Of a DNA stretch of 64,000 nt, positions 35,539-43,923 are shown piece after piece. The DNA is taken from the NCBI GenBank assembly GCA_963820415.1, contig CAWFZT010000015.1, positions 62,001 to 126,000 of the forward strand, written 5' to 3'. Below the pieces are notes generated by a model. That model was given only the letters and a program-made list of their open reading frames with translations, searched no databases and was not told the origin of the DNA. Source of the stretch: CAWFZT01 sp963820415. GTDB lineage: Bacteria; Chloroflexota; Anaerolineae; Anaerolineales; Anaerolineaceae. How positions within the stretch are numbered: the first letter of the stretch is position 1; the number at the start of each line of letters is the position of its first letter. The position numbers were made by a program, and so were the translations under genes.

Positions 35539-36165
35539 TTGAACAATCCAGAAAAATCTTTTGCGGAGTCAGATGTCGCAGGCGTGGTCCTGGCGGCTGG
35601 ATTATCGCGTCGGATGGGCCAGCCTAAAATGGTTCTACCCTGGGGTAACCGGACTGTGATTGGTCAAGTTGTGGGGATACTGCAAATCGCCGGAGTCCAA
35701 ATAATTACGATCGTAACCGGCGGAACGGCCGACCTGATTGAAGCTGCTCTGGAGAGTTACCGGGTGAGCACGGTTTTTAACCCGAACTATGCAAATGGCG
35801 ACATGCTATTCTCAATCCAAACCGGATTAGTTTCTCTTCCGGAGTATGTTCAAGCTGCCTTGGTCGTCCTGGGAGATCAGCCGCAGATTGAAGAGAGAAC
35901 GGTCAGAGATATGATTGATTTATACCGCCAGGAAAAACCACTGTTGATCGTACCCAGTTTCAACATGCGAGGCGGGCATCCGTGGCTAATCGAGAAGGGT
36001 CTATGGCCTGATATTCAAGCCCTTACTCCTCCTGACACGATGAGAAATTTCTTTCATCGGCATAGTAATTTTATACGCTACCTGGAAGTGGATTCATCCA
36101 GCATCCTGAGCGACCTGGACTCTCCAGAAGATTATGATAATAATAAACCTGTTCCTCAGGGTTGA
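35539..36165 (+). CDS. MocA-like molybdenum cofactor nucleotidyltransferase
   Basis: A 208-residue NTP_transf_3 protein with VVLAAGLSRRMGQPKMVLPWG (its first twenty residues only: the A-G-x-S-x-R-M-G-x-x-K loop at about 16-30), VVLGDQPQI as the metal-binding motif, and a C-terminal LDSPEDYDN. It is a second, free-standing copy of the C-terminal domain of the upstream fusion, starting 6 bases after it at TTG 35539. Two related transferases suggest that two cofactor forms (for example cytidylated and guanylylated) or two enzymes are served. It overlaps the convergent S41 protease by 10 bases and ends the array. Confidence 0.88.
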   Translation: MNNPEKSFAESDVAGVVLAAGLSRRMGQPKMVLPWGNRTVIGQVVGILQIAGVQIITIVTGGTADLIEAALESYRVSTVFNPNYANGDMLFSIQTGLVSLPEYVQAALVVLGDQPQIEERTVRDMIDLYRQEKPLLIVPSFNMRGGHPWLIEKGLWPDIQALTPPDTMRNFFHRHSNFIRYLEVDSSSILSDLDSPEDYDNNKPVPQG

Positions 36166-37337
36166 ATTTTTTGAAGCTCTTTTACGGCTGCCTGGACAGC
36201 TTCGAGCCCATTGGCCTGATCTTCGGGAAGTTGGATATCTGGTTGTAAACCTTTCCCTTCTATGGAAGTAAAAAGGCCGGGTACCCACCAATGGGCTGCA
36301 GTGACGTGCAAGCTGGATCCATCTTGCAAGTCAAAAACCAGTTGAATGGTGTCTTTTCCATAAGAAGGGAAACCAACCAGCAGGCAGCGTCTTTGACCTT
36401 GCAGAGCTCCTGCAACAATTTCGGCTGCACTGGCTGTGCCATGGTTGATCAAAACTACGAGCGGGACATCGGAATAAATGCCAGTTTTGCTCACGTTGAA
36501 ACTTTCGGCCGGTTTGTTTCGATACTGCTGCTGGATCACCAGGCCTTTTTTTAGAAATAATTTGGCCGAATCAACCCCGGCCTGTACCAGACCTCCGGAA
36601 TTATCCCTCAGATCGAGGATAAAATTGGACGCTCCGTGCTGTTTCAAGTCATTGAATGCATTTTGGATTTCAGCAGGGGTCGTATCCGAGAATAAACTGA
36701 CCTGGACGATTCCCGTCTGCGGCGCGCCAGTTACCAGGTTCCACACCACAGAGGGGATCGAAAATTCTTGGCGTGAGATCGAAAATTGATGGAGAGAATT
36801 ATCCGGAGCCCTGGAAATGCCGATGAGGACGGTGGAATCGAACGGTCCGCGAATGGCAGCTTCGACATCATCCTGGGCAGTCTCGGGGGTAACCAGCAGG
36901 TTATCTACCTGAACCAGGCGGTCTCCATCCAGAAGGCCGGCTTTAGCCGCTGGCGAGTCAGGCAGTGGATAGAGGATGTAGTTTTTTTGAATATCCCGAT
37001 CCAAGCGAACGCCAATCCCACCGAATTTCCCTTGAAGCTGATTGGTCTGCAGCTCATTCTGAGGTGGTTCAACAAAGACTGTGAATGGATCGTTGAATGC
37101 CTCCAGTAATCCGCGGATCATGCCATATTCTAGGATTTTAGGGGCCGGGAGAGGTTTTAAGGCATTATCCTTAAGCAACTCGTAGGCCTGGGTAAAAATA
37201 GGAAAGTCATTATGGCGTTGATAAATGATCTTCTGGGTGAGCAGCCCGGTGGTAAACAGTAACCCCATTAATAATAATTGTAGACCGATAAAAAGGATCA
37301 GGTTTTTCCGGCTGATCTTATTTTCGTTCATAATCAC
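36156..37337 (-). CDS. S41 C-terminal-processing peptidase
   Basis: A 393-residue membrane-anchored protease. One N-terminal helix (about 13-34) is followed by the S41 N-terminal region, a PDZ domain (GGIGVRLDR...PAAKAGLLDGDRLVQVDN, about 105-190) and the Tail-specific protease domain. The catalytic Ser is in NHGTASAAEI and the Lys in FPSYGKDTIQ; LDLRDNSGGL is the family's third mark. The start is GTG 37337, or ATG 37331 two codons later. It follows the DUF2007 gene by 12 bases. CtpA-like enzymes trim exported proteins; the substrate is not evident. Confidence 0.92.
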   Translation of the reverse strand: MIMNENKISRKNLILFIGLQLLLMGLLFTTGLLTQKIIYQRHNDFPIFTQAYELLKDNALKPLPAPKILEYGMIRGLLEAFNDPFTVFVEPPQNELQTNQLQGKFGGIGVRLDRDIQKNYILYPLPDSPAAKAGLLDGDRLVQVDNLLVTPETAQDDVEAAIRGPFDSTVLIGISRAPDNSLHQFSISRQEFSIPSVVWNLVTGAPQTGIVQVSLFSDTTPAEIQNAFNDLKQHGASNFILDLRDNSGGLVQAGVDSAKLFLKKGLVIQQQYRNKPAESFNVSKTGIYSDVPLVVLINHGTASAAEIVAGALQGQRRCLLVGFPSYGKDTIQLVFDLQDGSSLHVTAAHWWVPGLFTSIEGKGLQPDIQLPEDQANGLEAVQAAVKELQKIQP

Positions 37338-37349
37338 GACTCCCGCCAG

Positions 37350-37633
37350 TTAGTCCTCGCCATCATTGTCTTCGTTATCGGAAGAATCTTCGTCTCCGTG
37401 GTTGTTAATAAAATCCCCGCGTTCCATCGAGGCGAGAAGTTCCAGGGCCTCATCAGTTTTTTCCTCAGGCACCAGGACATTTACTTCACCTAAAGGGCCA
37501 GACGTCATTCCAAACACTCTTCCAACACTTTCCTGGGAAATCATCGCCGGAATCCCGGCGGCTTTAGGAATCCTTGTACCATTTCAGCATCCAACTGCCC
37601 GTTAGCGATGTAAACTGTGACATAATTGTTCAT
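37350..37633 (-). CDS. DUF2007-type small protein, frameshifted
   Basis: A small protein of about 94 residues with a DUF2007 fold (putative signal-transducing protein). The true start is ATG 37633 (MNNYVTVYIANGQLDAEMVQGFL). A missing base in the T-run 37563-37565 (plus strand) breaks the frame. The remainder (AAGIPAMISQESVGRVFG, EVNVLVPEEKTDEALELL) is read from 37544. The C-terminal 20 residues are a strongly acidic tail (DEDSSDNEDNDGED). DUF2007 proteins are small ferredoxin-like folds with no assigned reaction. It lies between MrfB and the S41 protease and appears co-transcribed. Confidence 0.8.
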
Positions 37634-37655
37634 CAGGACCTCACTTATAATTTTT

Positions 37656-38911
37656 TCAAGGTCTAGAGGAATATTTTTTCTTCAATAACCGGTCTCTCCG
37701 TTTTTGTAGATCAGCGCTCAAATTTCTACGGATAAATGGATTCATTTCGGTTTCCGGGATCAGTTCTAGCGCATACCCCGTCCAAAGGATTGCCTGGTCG
37801 TAATCACGTTGTTGGTGTTCGTAATATTTGGCCAACTCGATATACGCCTCAAGGTGTTTATGCCCAGCAGCTCTTTTCCAGAGATTCACTGCATTTTCCC
37901 AATTTTCCTGCCGCCGGTATAGCTGGGCAAATCGTTCCAGAGTTTGAATAAAAAATTCTTTAGGAAGACCCTGGTCGAGCCCTCGTTCATATAGGAGTAT
38001 GGCAGTTTCAAAATCCTGCATTTCTTCGTATAGGTGAGCCAAAGCTACCAAATCCAACCCCGGCAAGAACCGGTTTTCCAGGGGATTTTCTAACATATCC
38101 GCCATGTAATTAAATAACGCAGCCAGCGAGAGGATATCCATCACATTGTGATAAAAAACACCTTCTAGCGGCCGGGCATCTCCGGTCTTTAGGTAATCGA
38201 AATAGATCCCAGGTATCATCCAGCCCGGCACTTCCTCACGGGCGCGTTGCAAGCCCAGGATTTCGTTTTCCAGGCTTGATAAAGCGCGACTGGGAAGGCG
38301 ATTACGCCATAATCGGCGTGCAAGGGGTAAAAGGTCAATGTGGTATAGGTCTGAAAATGGCGAAGTAAAACCATTCAGCACATGTCGCGTATTCAGGAGT
38401 GGGATATCAAAAGCTCTGCCATTAAAAGTAACAATGGTGTCAAATGGATCTACGAGCTGTGTGATCGCAGCTAACAATGCTGATTCCTGGCCGGATCGCG
38501 CATGAAGATCTGGATCAGCTTGAAACCGTTTTCAATCCTGAAGCCAATCCCCACCAGGAACACAAACGTTCCGGTTCCCCCTGACAGGCCGCTGGTCTCT
38601 GTGTCTATAAAAGCCAGACTGGATAGCCCATTCGTAAATAAATTGGGGATCTTCGCCCATTGAGCCAGAATTTTCGGGCTGACCACTGCGGTTAGAGCGA
38701 CTTTCCCCTGTTGGTGTTCATCTGGAAAAATCTGTTCGGCAATGAAGGTGGTTCCAAAAGCGGTATTAAGATCAGACCCCTGAACAACATTCTCAATGGG
38801 AAATTTCTTGGCCAAACGCTGCCTAACGTCAGGTGAAGGAGGCCGTTTGCTTGTCTCGCTAGCGCCCAGAGATAACCCTAACGATTTCAGTTTATCGGAT
38901 AACGATTCCAT
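37656..38911 (-). CDS. MrfB/YprB-like DnaQ-type exonuclease with TPR tail, frameshifted
   Basis: An RNase H-like 3'-5' exonuclease. The 5' part has the DEDD motif I AFIDTETSGLSGG and GFRIENGFKLIQIF. A missing base at about 38484-38488 breaks the frame. The 3' part resumes with motif II (DTIVTFNGRAFDIPLL), YHIDLLPLARRLW and motif III near YHNVMDILSLAAL. Then come TPR-like helices (LAHLYEEMQDFETAILLYERGL). Repaired length is about 418 residues. In Bacillus the pair MrfA helicase (YprA) and MrfB exonuclease (YprB) repair mitomycin-type DNA damage. It starts 7 bases after the MrfA-like gene. Confidence 0.85.
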
Positions 38912-38918
38912 GTTTCAA

Positions 38919-41459
38919 TCAAGTCTCTGGATGGCACAATTCTTCCAGAATTGCCAGGGTTTCCTGCTTTCCGCCAATGCCATTTTCTCCGGCTGGCCCC
39001 ACGCAAGCTGGGCAACCTTCCTGGCATTCACAATTGCGCACCAATTCCAATGAATGCTGTATCAGTTCGTCGTGAATACGATAAGCTTCTTCGCTCAACC
39101 CAATTCCACCGGGGATCTGGTCATAGATAGCGACAGTGGATTGTTTATCGCCTAAAGGGGCTTGAGAATCAAAGTATACTCCAAGGTCGCTGCTATCGCA
39201 CATCAGGAACAAGGGAGAAATTTGCTGCATTACGTAGCTCAACCCAGCCAGTCCGCTACGCATTTTAATTACTATTTCCGCTCGCCGGTGACAGGTTGAG
39301 CAAAGTGTGATCAGATTGTCTAATTGGTTGGCCAGCTCATACGAGGTAAACGCCTTAAATGGTATTTTGTGGTGAACGTGATGTGCCTGGTCTTGTTCTA
39401 CAGCTCCGCACACCTGGCAGGTGAAATGGTCGCGCAGACGTGCCATCTTCTTCTGTAAAGACCAATTGGGACCATAATCATTGACTTCATTCTTCCAAAG
39501 CCTTTTTTCTTGGATCCTTTCCATGGTTGCCCGGTCGATGGTAAGCCAGTAGGCCACGGTCCTTAATTCGGTAGAAGGTAAATCCAGGGGATAATCGCCA
39601 AGGTTCTCTCGGTTGGTCCAATGGATCCTCCGATAGCCAGTAACCTGCTCAGTCACCAGAATATCCCCGTAAAAAGCGTGGCCTCCGTTTACTACCTTTT
39701 CACGCAGTGTGGATAATCGTTCGATATCCACACGGCTGTGCGGAATAGTGAAATAGTCTACCTCGGAAGGTAACATTTTTACCAGCTTATTTTCCAGGTC
39801 AAGTTCTGCGACCTGGTAAGTTTCACCTTCGTGCATATATATGGCGTTCGGGTGGACCATCCATAATACGCTTTCCTGGTCAACCTCGCCCACCGTATTC
39901 CATCGATCATCGACAAGCGCCTGTAAGGTAAAAGTCGAACCCGATACACTTCTTAGGGAAATTTCATTGGCCGGATATTGATCCGCCATCCAGAAGTATC
40001 TATCGCCCGAAAGATGTAAGACCTCGATCTGTTCAAGGTATTCCAGCAATCCATTCAGAGTTTCCATAGGCAGCCGGCCGAAGGCTTCGTTTTTCCGGAT
40101 AGGAAGCTCAAAAGCCGCGCTCTTAAGATGGTGTAAAAGGATCAGCAAATTATCCGGGTTAATTAATGCCTTCTCAGGAGATCTACCGAAGAGATAATCG
40201 GGATGCTTGACCAGAAATTGGTCAAGCGGGGTAGAAGAAGCCACCATGACTGCCAGGGCATCTTCCTCTCTCCGTCCGGCGCGACCGGTCTGCTGGCGTG
40301 TAGCAGAAATTGATCCGGGATAGCCTGCCAGTATGATAGCCCCTATGCTGCCAATGTCGATGCCCAATTCAAGAGCACTTGTAGCCACAACCGCCAGGGA
40401 TTTTTTATCCCTGAGACTTTTTTCAATCGAACGTCTTTCTTGGGCCAGGTAACCACTGCGGTATCCATGCATGTAAGTCATGGAATCTGGCTGCTGGGTT
40501 TGCAGGTCTTTTAGAAGTAATTCAACCGCCCGGCGGGAGCGGGCGAACAGGATTGTCTGGATACCATAAGCTAATAAATCGCCTGCCAGGCGAGAACTTT
40601 CCGCCAAAGAGCTGCGCCGGATGCCGAGTTCTGGGATTACGATGGGTGGATTATATAACAGAAAATTTTTCTTGCTGTGAGGTGAGCCATCTTGATCGAT
40701 CAGAGTTACCGGCTCTTCTACCAGTCTTTCCGCCAACTCATCTGGGTTAGCGATCGTGGCTGAGGTTAAAATAAACTTGGGGTGTGCGCCATAGAAATTG
40801 GCGATGCGCTTCAGGCGGCGGATTACATTGGCCACATGTGACCCGAAGACGCCCCGATAGATATGGATTTCATCGATGATGACAAAACGCAAATTCTTGA
40901 AATATTGTGACCAGAGCGTGTGGTGAGGAAGGATGGAGATATGCAGCATATCCGGGTTGGTCATCAAAAGGCGCACTTTTGAGCGGATATTTGCGCGATG
41001 GCTGCCAGGGGTATCACCATCATAGACAGAAACCGGCGGTAGGTCAACGCCTCTGTCCCAGGTATCCCGAATAAGATTGGTGAGGATCTCCTTTTGGTCT
41101 TGAGCCAGCGCTTTGGTTGGATAGATGTATAGGGCGCAGCCATCAGGATCGCCCAGCAAACTATTTAGAACAGGCAAATTGAAACATAAGGTCTTCCCAC
41201 TGGCCGTTCCAGTGACAATCACTATATTTTGCCCCGCCAGGGAAGCCTGCCAGCTATTGAGTTGGTGGGTATATAACCCGTCATAGCCTCGCTGACGAAG
41301 CGCTGCGATCAGCTTGGGGTGGATAGTTTCAGGAAAAGTAAAAATGTGGGCTGACTGTGGATTTTCAGTATGCCATTCAACGATGTTTTCCTGGATGGTT
41401 GGCTCGTTTTTCCACGCATCTATTAAATGCAGGATTGCAGATTCGGTTGGATGTGCCAT
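38919..41459 (-). CDS. MrfA/YprA-like DEAD/H helicase with HNH insert and DUF1998 end
   Basis: A superfamily 2 helicase of 846 residues from ATG 41459 (MAHPTESAILHLID); the frame runs to 41555 but that extension lacks conserved text. Walker A is TGTASGKT (about residues 83-90), motif II VIIDEIHIY, motif III TSATIANP and motif VI TGRAGR. The last 170 residues are split: DUF1998 start (LRTVAYWLTI), then an HNH-like zinc module (CQVCG, HHVHHKIPF, QLDNLITLCSTCHRRAE), then DUF1998 again (GLAGLSYVMQQ, CDSSDLGVYF, YDQIPGGIGL) and its Cys cluster (CECQEGCPAC). Operon partner is the MrfB-like exonuclease. Confidence 0.9.
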   Translation of the reverse strand: MAHPTESAILHLIDAWKNEPTIQENIVEWHTENPQSAHIFTFPETIHPKLIAALRQRGYDGLYTHQLNSWQASLAGQNIVIVTGTASGKTLCFNLPVLNSLLGDPDGCALYIYPTKALAQDQKEILTNLIRDTWDRGVDLPPVSVYDGDTPGSHRANIRSKVRLLMTNPDMLHISILPHHTLWSQYFKNLRFVIIDEIHIYRGVFGSHVANVIRRLKRIANFYGAHPKFILTSATIANPDELAERLVEEPVTLIDQDGSPHSKKNFLLYNPPIVIPELGIRRSSLAESSRLAGDLLAYGIQTILFARSRRAVELLLKDLQTQQPDSMTYMHGYRSGYLAQERRSIEKSLRDKKSLAVVATSALELGIDIGSIGAIILAGYPGSISATRQQTGRAGRREEDALAVMVASSTPLDQFLVKHPDYLFGRSPEKALINPDNLLILLHHLKSAAFELPIRKNEAFGRLPMETLNGLLEYLEQIEVLHLSGDRYFWMADQYPANEISLRSVSGSTFTLQALVDDRWNTVGEVDQESVLWMVHPNAIYMHEGETYQVAELDLENKLVKMLPSEVDYFTIPHSRVDIERLSTLREKVVNGGHAFYGDILVTEQVTGYRRIHWTNRENLGDYPLDLPSTELRTVAYWLTIDRATMERIQEKRLWKNEVNDYGPNWSLQKKMARLRDHFTCQVCGAVEQDQAHHVHHKIPFKAFTSYELANQLDNLITLCSTCHRRAEIVIKMRSGLAGLSYVMQQISPLFLMCDSSDLGVYFDSQAPLGDKQSTVAIYDQIPGGIGLSEEAYRIHDELIQHSLELVRNCECQEGCPACVGPAGENGIGGKQETLAILEELCHPET

Positions 41460-41553
41460 ATTTTCTGCATTATACTTGAATAGTCCAATGCTCTGCCTGA
41501 GAAAATGGAGGTTCTTTGGGACTTCTGTGGTGGAAAGTGGATAAAGGATTAGC

Positions 41554-42300
41554 ATGCAAGTTGTCTATATAATCGGGACGCTTCTCTATGGATGGATATT
41601 GGCTTTAATAGTGAATTACCTATCGGATGTTTTACCCTTTACCAGGTCATTTTCTCTTCCTGCATGTCCTCAATGTCATAACAATTTTTCTTTAGCAGAT
41701 TATTTAACCTTCCATAAATGCCTTGGATGTGGTCGTAAAAGGTCTTTCCGCACCTGGTTTGTCCAAGCGCTTATCCCAGTGGCCTTAATTTGGCTTTTAC
41801 TTAATCCGCCAGGGCGTCTAAAATTATGGATGTGTGCGATTATTTTAGGTTTTTTTGCAGTTGTTGCCATCATCGATTATGAGCACCGGGCAATTTTGTT
41901 CCAGGAAAGTGTGGTTGGGACTCTATTAGGCCTTGCCCTGGGTTTTTATATGCATGACATTATTCCAACAATCCTGGGAGGATTGGCAGGGTTGTTGATT
42001 ATGCTGGTATTGTATTACCTGGGCGTCCTTTTTGCCCGGTTAGTTGCCCGCATTCGCGGGCAGGTCTCCTCCGATATCGGTCTTGGCTTTGGGGATGTCA
42101 CCCTGGCTGGGGTATTGGGACTGATGTTAGGTTGGCCAGGTATCACTATCGGCCTTATTATGGGCATTCTATTAGCAGGGATGGTTAGCGCAATATACCT
42201 GACCATCCTGATTATTAGCCGACGTTATAAGGTTTTCTCCTCTATACCATATGCCCCATTTCTGGTACTCGGATCGGCCATTTTACTGTTTCGGCCGTGA
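41554..42300 (+). CDS. A24 prepilin peptidase (type IV leader peptidase)
   Basis: A 248-residue polytopic aspartyl protease. The N-terminal methylase-associated zinc part carries CPQCHN and CLGCG (residues about 38-70). The catalytic Asp residues are in IIDYEHR (about 110) and GLGFGDVTLA (about 172, the GxGD motif). Six to seven transmembrane segments are apparent. It cleaves and may methylate type IV prepilin-like leaders. No pilin genes are nearby, so it probably serves genes elsewhere. It is divergent from the MrfA-like gene across about 95 bases and convergent with pckA. Confidence 0.9.
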   Translation: MQVVYIIGTLLYGWILALIVNYLSDVLPFTRSFSLPACPQCHNNFSLADYLTFHKCLGCGRKRSFRTWFVQALIPVALIWLLLNPPGRLKLWMCAIILGFFAVVAIIDYEHRAILFQESVVGTLLGLALGFYMHDIIPTILGGLAGLLIMLVLYYLGVLFARLVARIRGQVSSDIGLGFGDVTLAGVLGLMLGWPGITIGLIMGILLAGMVSAIYLTILIISRRYKVFSSIPYAPFLVLGSAILLFRP

Positions 42301-42333
42301 AATACGGAATGCAGCCAAATTAAAAGAACCAAA

Positions 42334-43908
42334 TTAATCGAAGCAATCAGACTGTAGATTGTTCTTCTCGAATAGAGCGATTAATTTCTGGGCCTGCTGG
42401 CAATACGCAAGTGGGTCTGCCCAGGTTTTCTGCGGATCGAGAATTTCTGGCGGGACACCCGGACACGTCTCGGGAATGCACAATCCAAAGAATGGTTCCA
42501 CATGGGTGGTGATTTTATCGAGTTTATGGTCAAGGACCGCTTCAATGATCGCCCGGGTGTGAGCCAGCTCTATCCTGGTGCCCGCTCCACATGGGCCTCC
42601 GGTCCAGCCTGTGTTAATCATCCATACCTTGACTTTGTGCCGGGAAATTTTATCCTCCAGAAGGTTGGCATAAACGCGGGGATAGAGAGGGAGAAAGGGT
42701 GCTGCAAAACAAGTCGAAAAAGTTGCCTGGGGTTCGATGCCGAGGCCTGTTTCGGTATCGGCCAATTTGGATGTATAACCCGAAAGAAAATAATAACGAA
42801 TCTGCTCTCCTGAGAGCCGGGCAACTGGCGGCAAGACGCCATAAGCATCTGCGGATAAAAAGAATATATTTTCGGGATGCTCACCTCGGCCAGTTTGTAT
42901 ATAGTTGTCGATAAATTCGATGGGATAGGCTGCGCGGGTATTCTCGGTTAGACTATTATCATCAAAGTCTAGCTGCCGGCTGACCAGATCTATGCCCACA
43001 TTTTCGAGGACTGATCCGAACCGTTGAACTGCATTCCATATCAGCGGTTCGTTTTCAGTCTTAAGGTTGATCGTTTTAGCGTAGCATCCCCCCTCGAGGT
43101 TGAACACGCCATCTTCACCCCAGCCATGTTCGTCATCTCCAATAAGGAACCGTTCAGGATGGGAAGAAAGAGTCGTTTTACCAGTCCCGGATAGGCCAAA
43201 AAATAAGGTGATGTCGCCCAATTTACCCTGGTTGGCGGAACAATGCATGGAGAGAATCCCCTGGCGCGGTAGGAGGAAATTGAGCACCGAAAAAATTGAT
43301 TTTTTAATCTCTCCGGCATAACTGGTGCCGCCGATCAAGACTATCCTGCGAGCCAGACTTATTATTATAAATGTCCCGCTTTTTGTCCCATCCTGTGAAG
43401 GAACAGCATGGAAACCCGGACAATGAAGTACAGTAAAAGAAGGTACCTGATGCTTTCTATTATCATCAGGCACTCTTCTGAGAAGATTATGGGCAAATAA
43501 ACTGGTCCAGGCATTCTCACTGATGATGCGGAGAGTCAAGCTGTAAATTGGGGTAGCCCCCGCCACCATATCCTGAATGAAAATATCACGGCGCTGGAGG
43601 TAGCCAACCATTTTCGAGAAAAGCCGCTCAAATTGGTCTAGGGGGAAAGGCTGGTTAATTCGCCCCCACCAGATATCCGGATCTGTTTTGGTCACCTCAT
43701 CCAATACAAGAAATTTGTCCTGTGGCGACCTGCCGGTAAATTTTCCTGTATTGACTACCACAGCTCCGGATGCAGATAGCAGCCCTTCCTTTCTCAAGGT
43801 AAATTGCTCTACCAGGGCAGGTGGATACAGGTTCCAGTATACGGTTTTGAAGTTACTTAGCCCCTGCTCCTCTATACCGTAATCGCCTGGAATTCCCACG
43901 TTACGCAT
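42334..43908 (-). CDS. pckA: Phosphoenolpyruvate carboxykinase (ATP)
   Basis: A 524-residue ATP-type PEPCK that converts oxaloacetate and ATP to PEP. The P-loop kinase-1a GLSGTGKTTLSS is near residue 240, followed by the metal site FLIGDDEHGW and the kinase-2 segment. The substrate-binding text NTGKFTGRSPQDKF is at about 52-65, and RIVLIGGTSYAGE and NTGWTGGPCGAG are further marks. It is intact and of normal length, with ATG 43908 16 bases after the lipoprotein gene upstream. PEPCK supports gluconeogenesis or, in anaerobes, oxaloacetate production. Confidence 0.96.
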   Translation of the reverse strand: MRNVGIPGDYGIEEQGLSNFKTVYWNLYPPALVEQFTLRKEGLLSASGAVVVNTGKFTGRSPQDKFLVLDEVTKTDPDIWWGRINQPFPLDQFERLFSKMVGYLQRRDIFIQDMVAGATPIYSLTLRIISENAWTSLFAHNLLRRVPDDNRKHQVPSFTVLHCPGFHAVPSQDGTKSGTFIIISLARRIVLIGGTSYAGEIKKSIFSVLNFLLPRQGILSMHCSANQGKLGDITLFFGLSGTGKTTLSSHPERFLIGDDEHGWGEDGVFNLEGGCYAKTINLKTENEPLIWNAVQRFGSVLENVGIDLVSRQLDFDDNSLTENTRAAYPIEFIDNYIQTGRGEHPENIFFLSADAYGVLPPVARLSGEQIRYYFLSGYTSKLADTETGLGIEPQATFSTCFAAPFLPLYPRVYANLLEDKISRHKVKVWMINTGWTGGPCGAGTRIELAHTRAIIEAVLDHKLDKITTHVEPFFGLCIPETCPGVPPEILDPQKTWADPLAYCQQAQKLIALFEKNNLQSDCFD

Positions 43909-43923
43909 TTTTCCCTCAGGCTG

